Notes: generated from the letters alone by a model not told the origin. A stretch of DNA of 55,016 nt from Betaproteobacteria bacterium (GCA_024641855.1 JAHECG010000012.1:1-55016); one strand, 5' to 3'. Counted from the stretch's first letter, positions 34,518 through 43,513 are shown. Made by a program: numbers and translations.

Positions 34518-35948
34518 TTAAGAAATCGGGCGCGCATAGATCCATTCCAATAGAGTATCTTGAACCGGTCGAGCCTGTTCCGCATTACTATGATTAATTA
34601 GGCAGACAACAATCATACGCCGACCTTGCGCGTCGAAGACATATCCGGCAATGGCTCGTACATCCTTGAGGGACCCCGTCTTAATATGTGCGTGACCAGA
34701 AATATTGCCAGCGATAAGCCGCTTTTTCATTGTTCCATCAACGGCAACAATCGGCAACGAAGATTCAAACTCGGAAAATACACTCGAATGAAAAGCGGAG
34801 TTTAGCAGCCATGCTAAATGCAGGGCGCTGATTCGTTCATTACGAGATAAGCCCGAGCCATTTTCGAGAGAGAGCTCCAAAAATCGTTGCCCCTTAACCG
34901 CCAGCCAATCATTGATGGCCGCCGAGCTACGTTGGGGTGAGGAGGGCGCGCCACGAATCGCCGCACCGACTGTAAGAAAGAGGTGTCGCGCCATAACATT
35001 GTTACTGTATTTGTTAATGTCACGAATAATTTCGGCAAGTTGAGGCGATTCAAACTGTGCTACTAGAGAAGCATTATTCGGGACAGCGCCAACAGCAATA
35101 TCACCCTTCCAAGTCCCTCCCAGTTCCTCCCACAGCTGCCTGAACAACAAACCAAAATAGGTGTTGTTATCCAGCAACACCAGATGCATGGATTTATCCT
35201 CACATGCTTGCGCAAACTGACCAGTAAACGTTAACTGGGCACTCGTTTGATAATTGATTTTCTCTTTCCAATCACCGCACGTCGAGTTGGATAATTTAAC
35301 GTCATTGAGGATGGGGGTATTCGGAATCTCGGGGTCAACGAGGATGCGTGGACGTGTTGTTATGCTTTGCGTCAAAAAACGTACCCGATGAGCACGAAAG
35401 TTAACCAGTAAGGCATCCGGCGCAAGGTTGTAAGGTTTTAAAGGTTCGTTATCAAAAGCGGCAGGATCTTCATTGGGAAGATCAAAGTAACTACGATCCA
35501 GAATTATATTTCCGCGAAGGTCTTTGAAGCCCTTCTGACGAAGTTCGCGCAGCATCAGCCAGAACGTCTCCAAAGTAATCTTGGGGTCACCATACCCCTT
35601 AAAGATTAAATTGCCCTTCAGTTGTTCACCTTTTAAAACACCTTGTGTGAAAATTTCGGTTTTCCAACGATAGGCGGGACCCAAAACATCAAGAGCCGCG
35701 TACGTCGTGAGTAATTTCATAACAGAGGCCGGATTCGACGCGCTCTGAGCATTAAAAGCTAACACGGGTGCAGTTTGATTGACGTCCTGCACATAGATTG
35801 AGACAGCGGACTCGGGAATCTTAGCGCGTAGCAACGCGGCAGAAACGACAGCGGGTAGCCCAGCTTGGCCGGCGCAAGCATAAGTGCTAAACGTCAGTAA
35901 TAAAAAACACCAAAATATGAACTTAGAACTCTTCAATGGTGGGCGCAA
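34518..35948 (-). CDS. dacB: D-alanyl-D-alanine carboxypeptidase/endopeptidase (PBP4 class)
   Basis: A periplasmic serine peptidase of family S13 that trims pentapeptides and cuts peptidoglycan cross-links. It has 476 residues (E. coli PBP4 477). A signal peptide spans about residues 1-26. The three active-site motifs are SVMK (S75, K78), SNN within NKYSNNVMARH, and KTG within HIKTGSLKD. It runs convergent to the small exported protein and is followed on the same strand, upstream, by the sugar epimerase gene with a 24-nt gap. That gap could put it in one transcript with those genes. Confidence 0.95.
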   Translation of the reverse strand: MRPPLKSSKFIFWCFLLLTFSTYACAGQAGLPAVVSAALLRAKIPESAVSIYVQDVNQTAPVLAFNAQSASNPASVMKLLTTYAALDVLGPAYRWKTEIFTQGVLKGEQLKGNLIFKGYGDPKITLETFWLMLRELRQKGFKDLRGNIILDRSYFDLPNEDPAAFDNEPLKPYNLAPDALLVNFRAHRVRFLTQSITTRPRILVDPEIPNTPILNDVKLSNSTCGDWKEKINYQTSAQLTFTGQFAQACEDKSMHLVLLDNNTYFGLLFRQLWEELGGTWKGDIAVGAVPNNASLVAQFESPQLAEIIRDINKYSNNVMARHLFLTVGAAIRGAPSSPQRSSAAINDWLAVKGQRFLELSLENGSGLSRNERISALHLAWLLNSAFHSSVFSEFESSLPIVAVDGTMKKRLIAGNISGHAHIKTGSLKDVRAIAGYVFDAQGRRMIVVCLINHSNAEQARPVQDTLLEWIYARPIS

Positions 35949-35972
35949 GAGATAGTCATTCGTATTGAATAG

Positions 35973-37010
35973 TTAACGATGTTTTGTTAGATCGTCAACA
36001 TACCAATTCATTGCGACTTTAAGGCCATCGCGGATGGTGTGTGTTGGTTGGTAATGCAGAAGACGCTCTGCTTTACCAATGTCAGCGAGTGAGTGGCGGA
36101 CGTCACCGGCACGGAAATCTCGATAAACCGGTTTGCACGCAGCAAGATGCGGAAAGCGTGGTGCAAGTTCGGCTCGGATAGACTCAAATAAATGATTGAG
36201 CGTGGTGCGTTCACCAACGGCGACGTTGTAAACTTGATTGCGGGCTGCGTCATCAACGCTTGTTGCGGCTAATAGATTAGCTTGGACAGTATTGTCGATA
36301 TAGCAAAAATCACGGCTCGTTTCGCCGTCGCCGTTAATGTAGACGGGCTCATTTTTGATCATAGAGGAAACCCATTTTGGAATGACTGCCGCGTAGGCGC
36401 CATCCGGATCTTGTCGCTGGCCGAAGATATTGAAATAACGTAAGCCGATTGTCGTAAAACCGTAGCAGCGTGCAAAAACATCAGCATATAATTCATTTAC
36501 ATATTTGGTAACAGCGTAAGGAGATAGCGGGCTACCAATGTTGGCTTCCACTTTAGGGAGTCCGGGGTGATCGCCATACGTCGAGCTTGAGGCGGCATAC
36601 ACAAAGGCCTTTGCACCGGCATCGCGCGCAGAAACCAACATATTTAGGAAGCCGTTTATGTTGCTGGCGTTGGTCAGAATGGGGTCTTCTATAGAGCGGG
36701 GAACGGAGCCCAACGCGGCTTGATGCAGCACATAGTCAACGCCCTGACACGCTTCACGACAGCTTTCCAAGGCGCAAATATCGCCTTTGATCATGCGAAA
36801 ATCGTTCCATTGCTGCGGTGTGACCAATTGCTGTACTTGATCCAAATTGTGCTGATGGCCGGTGGAAAAGTTATCCAAGCCAATCACGCGCTGATTCAGT
36901 TTGAGTAAAGTCTCCAGTAAATTGGAACCGATAAAACCGGCGACGCCGGTAATTAGCCAAGTACGCTGCGCTTGACTCAAGGTTTGTTGCAGGGCGGTGT
37001 AATCACTCAT
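35973..37010 (-). CDS. UDP-N-acetylglucosamine 4-epimerase, TviC/WbpP-like
   Basis: An extended short-chain dehydrogenase/reductase that interconverts UDP-HexNAc or UDP-HexNAcA epimers. It has 345 residues. The NAD-binding GVAGFIG is at 22-28, the catalytic Y165 and K169 lie in YAVTK, and a serine-rich SSSTYG is at 141-146. The start [12 protein letters not shown] and its length resemble WbpP/TviC rather than plain GalE. It lies 27 nt downstream of the 6-dehydrogenase gene in one operon. Together they could make UDP-N-acetylgalactosaminuronic acid for a surface polysaccharide. The exact substrate is inferred. Confidence 0.88.
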   Translation of the reverse strand: MSDYTALQQTLSQAQRTWLITGVAGFIGSNLLETLLKLNQRVIGLDNFSTGHQHNLDQVQQLVTPQQWNDFRMIKGDICALESCREACQGVDYVLHQAALGSVPRSIEDPILTNASNINGFLNMLVSARDAGAKAFVYAASSSTYGDHPGLPKVEANIGSPLSPYAVTKYVNELYADVFARCYGFTTIGLRYFNIFGQRQDPDGAYAAVIPKWVSSMIKNEPVYINGDGETSRDFCYIDNTVQANLLAATSVDDAARNQVYNVAVGERTTLNHLFESIRAELAPRFPHLAACKPVYRDFRAGDVRHSLADIGKAERLLHYQPTHTIRDGLKVAMNWYVDDLTKHR

Positions 37011-37037
37011 AGCTTCAGTCCTAAAATGCTTAAACGC

Positions 37038-38318
37038 TTACAAGCGCCAGAAGGGGATACCGGCGGCCTTCACTACCTGGGGATCAAAGACAGCTTTTAC
37101 ATCAACCAACACGCCTTTAGCTGTCATCTTGGCTTGGTAATCGGCGAGCGGCTTGCTGGCGAATTCTTTATGCGAAACCGCGACCACGATGGCATCTGAT
37201 TGCGGTAATTGCGCCCAGGTTTCGAGGGTTACGCCGTATTCGTGTACCGCTTCGTGTTGATCCGGTACCGGGTCATGCACATGCACCTGAATACCGTAGC
37301 TAATTAATTCGTGGATCACATCGATGACACGCGAGTTGCGTAAATCGGGGCAGTTTTCTTTGAAAGTTAGACCGAGCACGCTAACTTTTGCGCCTTTAAT
37401 CTGACTGCCAGCGGCGATCATTTGTTTGACTGTTTGCTCGGCAATAAATTTGCCCATACCATCATTGATGCGGCGCCCGGCCAGAATGACTTGTGGGTGA
37501 TAGCCCAGCATATCGGCTTTGTGCGTTAGGTAATATGGATCAACGCCAATGCAATGGCCGCCGACGAGGCCGGGTCGGAAAGGCAGGAAATTCCACTTAG
37601 TGCCAGCCGCTTCCAATACCTCAAGAGTGTCGATTCCCATCTTGTGAAAGATTAAGGAGAGCTCGTTCATCAGGGCAATGTTTAAGTCGCGCTGCGTATT
37701 TTCAATCACCTTGGCGGCTTCTGCGACCTTGATGCTGGAAGCGCGGTGCACGCCAGCGGTAATCACAGACTCATAGAGTTGCGCAACTTTTTCCAAAGTG
37801 TCGGCATCGTCGCCGGATACCACTTTTAAAATCGTCGTCAGTGTATGTTCTTTATCGCCGGGGTTGATGCGTTCAGGTGAGTAGCCGACATGAAAATCTT
37901 GCTTCCACTTCATGCCGGATTGTTTTTCCAAAATTGGAATACAAATCTCTTCGGTCGCGCCAGGGTAGACCGTGGACTCATACACCACGATCGCCCCCTT
38001 TTTCATATTTTGACCTACGCTGGTACTGGAACCGACTAAGGGGCTGAAATCCGGTTGATGCGCTTCGTCCACGGGCGTGGGGACGGCCACAATGAGGTAG
38101 TCGCAAACGTTTAAAGCGGCAGGGTCAGTGGTGACGTGCAATTGCGATGCGGCTTTTAAATCGGCATCGCTGACTTCTCCGGTAGGGTCGCAATAGCGCT
38201 TATAGCTTTCGATTTTTTCAGTTGAAAGATCGAACCCTATGGTTTTTACTTTTTTACCGAATTCGACGGCGAGTGGTAAACCGACATAACCCAAGCCAAC
38301 AACACCCACAATAGCCAT
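37038..38318 (-). CDS. UDP-N-acetyl-sugar 6-dehydrogenase, TviB-like
   Basis: Oxidises UDP-N-acetylglucosamine or -galactosamine to the uronic acid with NAD. It has 426 residues. The Rossmann motif GLGYVG is at 8-13, and the catalytic cysteine C256 lies in GGHCIGVDPYYL. The C-terminal domain has VLGLTFKENCPDLRNS. The sequence resembles Vi-antigen TviB/WbpO. It is first in an operon with the TviC-like epimerase and is divergent from the protease gene, with 114 nt between. No glycosyltransferase or polymerase gene is adjacent, so the polysaccharide cluster must be elsewhere. Confidence 0.9.
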   Translation of the reverse strand: MAIVGVVGLGYVGLPLAVEFGKKVKTIGFDLSTEKIESYKRYCDPTGEVSDADLKAASQLHVTTDPAALNVCDYLIVAVPTPVDEAHQPDFSPLVGSSTSVGQNMKKGAIVVYESTVYPGATEEICIPILEKQSGMKWKQDFHVGYSPERINPGDKEHTLTTILKVVSGDDADTLEKVAQLYESVITAGVHRASSIKVAEAAKVIENTQRDLNIALMNELSLIFHKMGIDTLEVLEAAGTKWNFLPFRPGLVGGHCIGVDPYYLTHKADMLGYHPQVILAGRRINDGMGKFIAEQTVKQMIAAGSQIKGAKVSVLGLTFKENCPDLRNSRVIDVIHELISYGIQVHVHDPVPDQHEAVHEYGVTLETWAQLPQSDAIVVAVSHKEFASKPLADYQAKMTAKGVLVDVKAVFDPQVVKAAGIPFWRL

Positions 38319-38432
38319 GTTGAAAATTCCATTTATTGATTGAGGTTTTTGCGCATTTTACCGGATAGGGGCGCGCTCTGTAAGTGCGTATAATTGCCCT
38401 AAGATATGATCGTCGCATGACAAAAGGCTTAT

Positions 38433-39203
38433 ATGCTAAATCGTAATATCTTAAACACGCTGCTTTGTACAATCCTGTTTGCATTATCCATGCCAGCGCT
38501 CGCAGATTTGGTACAAACGTTAGCTAAAGTCAAACCGGCTATTGTCGGTGTTGGCAGCGTTTTACCGACACGCAATCCGGCGTTGATATTTTCCGGCACG
38601 GGCTTTGTGGTGGGTGATGGCTTTACGGTAGTAACGAATGTGCATGTATTACCCTCCGTCATCGATGAAGCACAAAAAGAGCAGTTGGCTGTCATTACGG
38701 GTACGGCATTGCATCCCGATGTCCGCCCGGCCCGTGTGGTCGCGCGCGATTTAGAACACGATATCGCAATATTGCGTTTGGCTGGCGCTCCGTTGCCGGC
38801 CTTGATGTTAGGGGATTCCAGTACAGTTCAGGAAGGCGCAACCATGGCTTTTACCGGTTTGCCGTTGGGTATGGTGCTCGGCTTTACGCCAGCCACCCAC
38901 CGCGGGATTGTTGCGGCAATTACGCCTTACGTTTCTCCGGCTTATAATTCAAAGCAACTGAATGCAAAAACGATTCGACGTTTATCACGGCCCTTTGATG
39001 TGTTTCAGCTCGATGCCATTGCTTATCCAGGCAATAGTGGCAGCCCGATGTACGATCCGGAAACCGGTGTTGTGTATGGTGTCCTCAACAGCGTGTTCGT
39101 CAAAGAATCCAAAGAAAATTTACTCAAGCAACCTTCGGGAATTACATTCATTATTCCTGGAAACTATATTCGTGCGTTGCTGACGCAGAGTACGGAACCA
39201 TAA
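38433..39203 (+). CDS. Exported trypsin-like serine protease without PDZ domain
   Basis: A periplasmic chymotrypsin-fold protease (S1 family, HtrA-like core). It has 256 residues. The signal peptide ends at ALA (residue 24). The triad is H71 in TNVHV, D110 in EHDIAIL and S202 in PGNSGSP. There is no PDZ domain, unlike DegP/DegS, so regulation must differ. A TATAAT lies at 38389-38394 in the divergent spacer without a clear -35. Substrate and role are unknown. Confidence 0.85.
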   Translation: MLNRNILNTLLCTILFALSMPALADLVQTLAKVKPAIVGVGSVLPTRNPALIFSGTGFVVGDGFTVVTNVHVLPSVIDEAQKEQLAVITGTALHPDVRPARVVARDLEHDIAILRLAGAPLPALMLGDSSTVQEGATMAFTGLPLGMVLGFTPATHRGIVAAITPYVSPAYNSKQLNAKTIRRLSRPFDVFQLDAIAYPGNSGSPMYDPETGVVYGVLNSVFVKESKENLLKQPSGITFIIPGNYIRALLTQSTEP

Positions 39204-39297
39204 ATGGATGATTTTTATTTGTAGAAGCAGGTTTTTTTAGCTAATTAGCTGTTTGGCCATTAAAGATCTGAGTGTGTTCGCCGCTAGAAAGGGGTAC

Positions 39298-39372
39298 ATG
39301 TCAATTAAATATCTCGCGTTTTGCGGTAGTGTGCAAGGGTATCGTAATCTGGCTTCATGCCGGAATGAGTGA
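39298..39372 (+). CDS. Possible 24-residue leader peptide ahead of the HPt-REC-PP2C gene
   Basis: An ATG at 39298 follows AAAGGGG (39288-39294) and opens a 24-codon frame starting MSIKYLAFCG. Its TGA (39370-39372) overlaps the ATG at 39365 of the downstream gene (ATGAGTGA). It is out of frame with that gene. The layout would allow translational coupling, and the downstream ATG lacks its own good ribosome binding site. It may be chance; coding evidence is weak. Confidence 0.25.
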   Translation: MSIKYLAFCGSVQGYRNLASCRNE

Positions 39373-40930
39373 CGTCGAATCCAGACAGAGAATGGCCTTG
39401 AATAAACCTCAAAATAGCATTGGTGAAGCGCAAGAACGGTTGCAGGTTTTGGCCAAGCGATATGCCGATGAGTTGCCGCAAAAAATTGCTGAAATGGATC
39501 GCTTATATCAAGCCTTGATCAGCAACGGTTGGAGCCAAGTAGAAGGCGAAACTTTGCACCGCATGCTACATAGCATGGCCGGCACCGCTGGCACGATGGG
39601 TTTCCCGCAAGTTGGTCGAATTGCGCGATCACTCGAACAAATACTGAAAGAAAGTGTGCGCGGTCAATCCGAACTGGCCGCGCATACCGAAGTGGTGCAG
39701 GCGGAGTTTGAACGCTTGTGGGCGGCAATAGAGCTGCCATCCACTAACGCGGTTACGCAGACTATGGCGATACCGTTGGCCAGCCCGATGAAAATATTGG
39801 TGGCCGATGACGACCCGGTGGGGCAAGCGGTGTTGGTATCCTTGCTCGCGGCTGATGGTCATAGCGTGATTACCGCTAACGATGGTTTGGAGGCAGTCGC
39901 GTGCTTCCATGAGTCGCGACCGGATTTGGTGTTCATGGATGTGATTATGCCTAATTTGAATGGGTATGATGCGGCACGGCAAATCAAAGCGAGTTGTGGA
40001 AAGCATTTCGTCCCCATGATTTTCCTAACCGCCTTGCAAGACGAAAATGATCTAGCGGCATGCATTGCTGCCGGTGGCGACGATTTCGTAGTGAAACCTT
40101 ACAATAGCGTATTGCTGAAGTCTAAGCTCATTGCCATGCAGCGCATTCGCGGTCTGTATCATGAACTCTCTATTTATCAGCAACGCACCGCAGAGGAAAT
40201 CGAGCTCTCAACGCATGTATTCGATGCCATTACAAATCGTAATCCGGAAATTGCGGCGGTACAGCATTGGTATTCTGCGGTGGGGCATTTCTCGGGTGAT
40301 ATTGTGTTGTATCAACGTGCACCAAGTGGGCGATTCCTATTAATGCTCGGTGATTTTACCGGTCATGGGTTAGGCGCTGCGTTGGCAGCCGTACCGGTCT
40401 CAGATTTGTTCTATCACTTAGTGGATGATGAGGTGGCGTTACCTGATCTGGTATTCGCGATAAATCGCAAATTAAAATCGGTTATGCCGATAGGTCGATT
40501 TTGCGCTGCGCTGCTGATCGAAATCAATGCCGAAGGCACGTATGCCGCAATCTGGAATGGCGGTATTCCTGGCGCCTACTTGTTGGATGGCGCAGGCACA
40601 ATTCAGGTGCGCATTGCTTCTACTAAGTTACCCTTGGGAGTGATTGGAGACCAAGGCTTCGATGCGCAACCGGAGCGGGTACCGCTTGAGCCGCATACAC
40701 AATTTCTCTTTTTCACCGACGGCGTGAATGAAGCGCGCAATCCGCAGGGTAATATGTTGACCGTGGCGGGAGTGGAAAAAATGTTTAGTCACGGAGATGT
40801 TTTTAGTGCTTTACGCACAGGAGTGGCGAATCATCTCGCGGGACAGGAGGCTGACGATGATGTATCGATTGTTGTGATTAATCGCGACGGCGTGAGTAGC
40901 CAGCATGGCAGCGATGCTGGCTGTGCTTAG
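39365..40930 (+). CDS. HPt-receiver-PP2C (SpoIIE-type) signalling phosphatase
   Basis: A cytoplasmic phosphorelay output protein of 521 residues from this start. The HPt domain is at about 20-122, with the likely phospho-histidine H69 in LHSMAGTAG. The receiver is at about 142-258, with acidic pocket D148-D150, phospho-acceptor D192 (FMDVIMP) and K244. The PPM/SpoIIE phosphatase is at about 300-507, with metal aspartates D312 (SGD), D330 (GDFTGHG), D452 (FTDG) and D498/D499. Such proteins usually dephosphorylate an anti-sigma-factor antagonist, but no STAS or kinase gene is adjacent. The start is uncertain: the frame is open from GTG 39272, and ATG 39392 is also possible. Its stop overlaps that of bioA (TTAG). 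Confidence 0.87.
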   Translation: MSDVESRQRMALNKPQNSIGEAQERLQVLAKRYADELPQKIAEMDRLYQALISNGWSQVEGETLHRMLHSMAGTAGTMGFPQVGRIARSLEQILKESVRGQSELAAHTEVVQAEFERLWAAIELPSTNAVTQTMAIPLASPMKILVADDDPVGQAVLVSLLAADGHSVITANDGLEAVACFHESRPDLVFMDVIMPNLNGYDAARQIKASCGKHFVPMIFLTALQDENDLAACIAAGGDDFVVKPYNSVLLKSKLIAMQRIRGLYHELSIYQQRTAEEIELSTHVFDAITNRNPEIAAVQHWYSAVGHFSGDIVLYQRAPSGRFLLMLGDFTGHGLGAALAAVPVSDLFYHLVDDEVALPDLVFAINRKLKSVMPIGRFCAALLIEINAEGTYAAIWNGGIPGAYLLDGAGTIQVRIASTKLPLGVIGDQGFDAQPERVPLEPHTQFLFFTDGVNEARNPQGNMLTVAGVEKMFSHGDVFSALRTGVANHLAGQEADDDVSIVVINRDGVSSQHGSDAGCA

Positions 40931-42276
40931 CTGCACGTTTCAAGACAGGCCTGGGTACCTTGAAGTAACACGGCCATATCTTCCTCATCCAGCACGTAGG
41001 GTGGCATAAAGTACACCGTGGCCCCGAGTGGGCGCAGCAGTAATCCGCGTTGTAATGCAGCTTGATAGAAGTTCTGACTGAAATCAGCTGGTGCATTTGC
41101 GACATCAAAAGCCCAAATCATTCCGGTCTGACGGAAATGTTGCGCCCGTGGATGCTCGCGTAGTGGCTGCATCATCTCCGTAAAACGCGCAGCTTTGATA
41201 CGATTCGCCGCGATCACTTGGTCTTGTGCAAAAATGTCCAAAGTTGCCAATGCGGCACGGCACGCCAGGGGATTTCCGGTATACGAGTGCGAATGCAGAA
41301 AACCGCGCGCCGTTTCATCGTGGTAAAACGCTTGGTAAATCGTATCGTGCGTCAGCACCACAGAGAGCGGCAGATAGCCGCCGGTTAGGCCTTTCGATAA
41401 ACATAGAAAATCTGGCGCAATCGCCGCCTGTTCACTGGCAAACAACGTACCCGTGCGACCAAAGCCGACGGCAATTTCATCCGCAATTAAATGCACCTGA
41501 AATTGATCACAAATTTCCCGTGCACGTTTTAAATATAGCGGATGGTGCATCGCCATGCCGCCTGCGCATTGCACCAAGGGCTCGACGATAAATGCGGCTG
41601 TGGTCGCGTGATGTTGTTCCAAGTATTGCGCCAGCGTATCGGCGCAGCGCAAGGCATAAGCTTCTGCGCTTTCACCTGGCTCCGCCAAGCGCCAATCGGG
41701 CGAAGGCACTTGCTGGCTCTGACGCAGCAGTGGCGCATACGTGTCTTTGAACAGCGCCACATCGGTGACCGACAGCGCGCCGAGCGTTTCGCCGTGGTAG
41801 CCATTGGCGACACTGATGAATTCGGTTTTTTGTGCTTGACCGCTATTGCGCCAAAAATGAAAGCTCATCTTGAGCGCGATCTCGATGGCCGAGGCGCCGT
41901 CCGAAGCATAAAAACAATGGCCTAGTTGGCCGGGCGCCAGTTGCGATAAACGTTCCGAGAGTTCGACGACTGGCGCGTGAGTAAACCCGGCCAAAATCAC
42001 ATGCGCTAATTGTTCCAATTGTTCGTGCAGCGCGGCGTTGATACGTGGATTGGCATGGCCGAACAAATTCACCCACCACGAGCTGATAGCGTCCAAATAG
42101 CGTTTGCCCTCGAAATCGTACAACCAAACGCCTTGGCCATGGCTGATGGGAATAATCGGCAGCCGCTCGTGCTGTTTCATTTGGGTGCAGGGATGCCATA
42201 CGCTGGCGCGTGAGCGGTCGATGAGGTTTTGGTTGCGCATGGAAGGATTCATAAAATGGACGTGTAATCCTAGCAT
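40927..42276 (-). CDS. bioA: Adenosylmethionine-8-amino-7-oxononanoate aminotransferase
   Basis: A PLP enzyme that makes 7,8-diaminopelargonate in biotin synthesis, using S-adenosylmethionine as amino donor. It has 449 residues from the longest start (E. coli 429). The BioA hallmark WHPCTQM is at 27-33. PLP residues are D266 (LIADE) and K295 (LSKGLTGG). No start has a good ribosome binding site; ATGs at 42252 and 42240 are alternatives, with 42240 closest to family length. It is not next to bioB/F/D. It converges on the PP2C gene with a 4-nt stop overlap. Confidence 0.94.
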   Translation of the reverse strand: MLGLHVHFMNPSMRNQNLIDRSRASVWHPCTQMKQHERLPIIPISHGQGVWLYDFEGKRYLDAISSWWVNLFGHANPRINAALHEQLEQLAHVILAGFTHAPVVELSERLSQLAPGQLGHCFYASDGASAIEIALKMSFHFWRNSGQAQKTEFISVANGYHGETLGALSVTDVALFKDTYAPLLRQSQQVPSPDWRLAEPGESAEAYALRCADTLAQYLEQHHATTAAFIVEPLVQCAGGMAMHHPLYLKRAREICDQFQVHLIADEIAVGFGRTGTLFASEQAAIAPDFLCLSKGLTGGYLPLSVVLTHDTIYQAFYHDETARGFLHSHSYTGNPLACRAALATLDIFAQDQVIAANRIKAARFTEMMQPLREHPRAQHFRQTGMIWAFDVANAPADFSQNFYQAALQRGLLLRPLGATVYFMPPYVLDEEDMAVLLQGTQACLETCS

Positions 42277-42373
42277 GATGCAAAATCGGATATTAGTAGT
42301 ATCTGCTACTTCAAATCGCGCGCATTATGTGAAAGGATAGCGTTGCTGAAGTAAGCTTGGTGAGAGGATTACT

Positions 42374-42928
42374 ATGCAAGCCTTGGTTTTAACCCTGGAT
42401 ATGGCCGGTCTACCGCAAGGTTGGGTAGGGCTGGAAGAAGCGATTTCCTATCATGCCAAGAAACTCGTGGCTTGGTCGATTGGCAATCAGGTGGCCGAGT
42501 TTCATGGGGGCTATCAAAACAACGGCGAACGCTCCTGCATATCTACCAAGTCGATGTTAGCGATCAAAGGCAGCATGACGCGCCATATCCGGTCACCTGG
42601 CCTCACCAATGCCTTACTGTTCGCCCGTGACCGCAATTTGTGCGCCTACTGTGGTCAGCAATTTTCTATGCGCGATTTATCGCGGGATCACGTCGCCCCG
42701 ATGTCAAAGGGCGGTAAAGACAATTGGACGAATTCGGTGACCGCCTGTCTACGTTGCAACACGCGCAAAGCCAATCGCACCCCGGAGCAGGCTAACATGC
42801 CCTTGCTCTATGTCCCTTATGTGCCGAATCGACACGAGCACTTTATCTTGCGCAACCGTTTCATCCTGGCAGATCAAATGGAATATTTGATGGCGGGCGT
42901 CCCCAGAACCAGCCGCCTGCTGGGCTAA
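42374..42928 (+). CDS. HNH endonuclease family protein
   Basis: 184 residues. The C-terminal half is a zinc-bound HNH (HNN-type) module: C90-x2-C93 (CAYCG), D105-H106, N117/N120, then C125-x2-C128 followed by N129. The N-terminal 75 residues are a separate conserved-looking domain with no motif I know. GAGAGGA is a good ribosome binding site for the ATG. It is divergent from bioA. Similar stand-alone HNH proteins occur widely in bacterial chromosomes with unknown DNA targets; I see no modification gene or intron nearby. Confidence 0.85.
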   Translation: MQALVLTLDMAGLPQGWVGLEEAISYHAKKLVAWSIGNQVAEFHGGYQNNGERSCISTKSMLAIKGSMTRHIRSPGLTNALLFARDRNLCAYCGQQFSMRDLSRDHVAPMSKGGKDNWTNSVTACLRCNTRKANRTPEQANMPLLYVPYVPNRHEHFILRNRFILADQMEYLMAGVPRTSRLLG

Positions 42929-43017
42929 AGTACGGCCATTTATCTGTTGCGGTAAGTTTGCAATTATCTGATTCAAAAAACATTTTTTGTTGAAGGCTAA
43001 TTCTATTCGGGATATGC

Positions 43018-43047
43018 CTTGAAATTGTCATGGGTAGTCCCTATTAT
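43018..43047 (+). promoter_or_regulatory. groES promoter with overlapping sigma70 and sigma32-like elements
   Basis: TTGAAA (43019-43024), 17 nt and TATTAT (43042-43047) form a sigma70 promoter. The same DNA reads CTTGAAA (43018-43024), 14 nt and CCCTATTA (43039-43046), close to the sigma32 consensus. The CIRCE operator begins at the end of the -10. Confidence 0.72.
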
Positions 43048-43073
43048 TAGCACTCAAGAAGCGCGAGTGCTAA
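43047..43073 (+). promoter_or_regulatory. CIRCE operator (HrcA binding site)
   Basis: A perfect inverted repeat TTAGCACTC-N9-GAGTGCTAA, identical to the CIRCE consensus. It covers the expected start site of groESL, so the HrcA repressor would block transcription until heat stress. The remaining 109 nt to groES are leader. Confidence 0.97.
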
Positions 43074-43181
43074 CACATCGCGCTTTTGACGTTAAATTTC
43101 TGGCGTATCTGACAGCAGCAACGTTGCGACGCCGGCAGTATTTCCCCTCACTTTTTAAGTATTTACCAGGAGATTTAGAGA

Positions 43182-43472
43182 ATGAAAATTCGTCCCCTGC
43201 ATGACCGAGTCATCGTCAAGCGTGTAGAAGAGGAGCGTAAGACCGCTTCCGGTATCGTTATCCCCGACAGTGCCACCGAAAAACCGGATCAAGGCGAAGT
43301 CAAAGCCGTCGGCCCAGGCAAGAAAGATGAAAACGGCAAAGTGATCGCGATGGACTTGAAAGTCGGCGACCGCGTGCTGTTTGGTAAATATTCCGGCCAA
43401 GCCGTCAAAGTAGATGGCGAAGAGCTGCTGGTCATGCGTGAAGAAGACATCATGGGCGTAGTTGAAGCCTAA
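43182..43472 (+). CDS. groES: Co-chaperonin GroES
   Basis: The heptameric lid of the GroEL folding chamber. It has 96 residues (E. coli 97). It starts [18 protein letters not shown], and the mobile loop region [15 protein letters not shown] is at about residues 20-34. AGGAGA is upstream of the ATG. It is controlled by a CIRCE element and is 41 nt before groEL. Confidence 0.99.
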   Translation: MKIRPLHDRVIVKRVEEERKTASGIVIPDSATEKPDQGEVKAVGPGKKDENGKVIAMDLKVGDRVLFGKYSGQAVKVDGEELLVMREEDIMGVVEA

Positions 43473-43513
43473 GTCACCCGCACAATCGTAACGATATAGA
43501 TTAGGAGTAATAA

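Noticed and set aside
39239-39250. 12-bp palindrome AGCTAATTAGCT after a T-run downstream of the protease gene
   Set aside because: Short, AT-rich and not followed by a T-run in the needed direction; I cannot assign it as terminator or operator.
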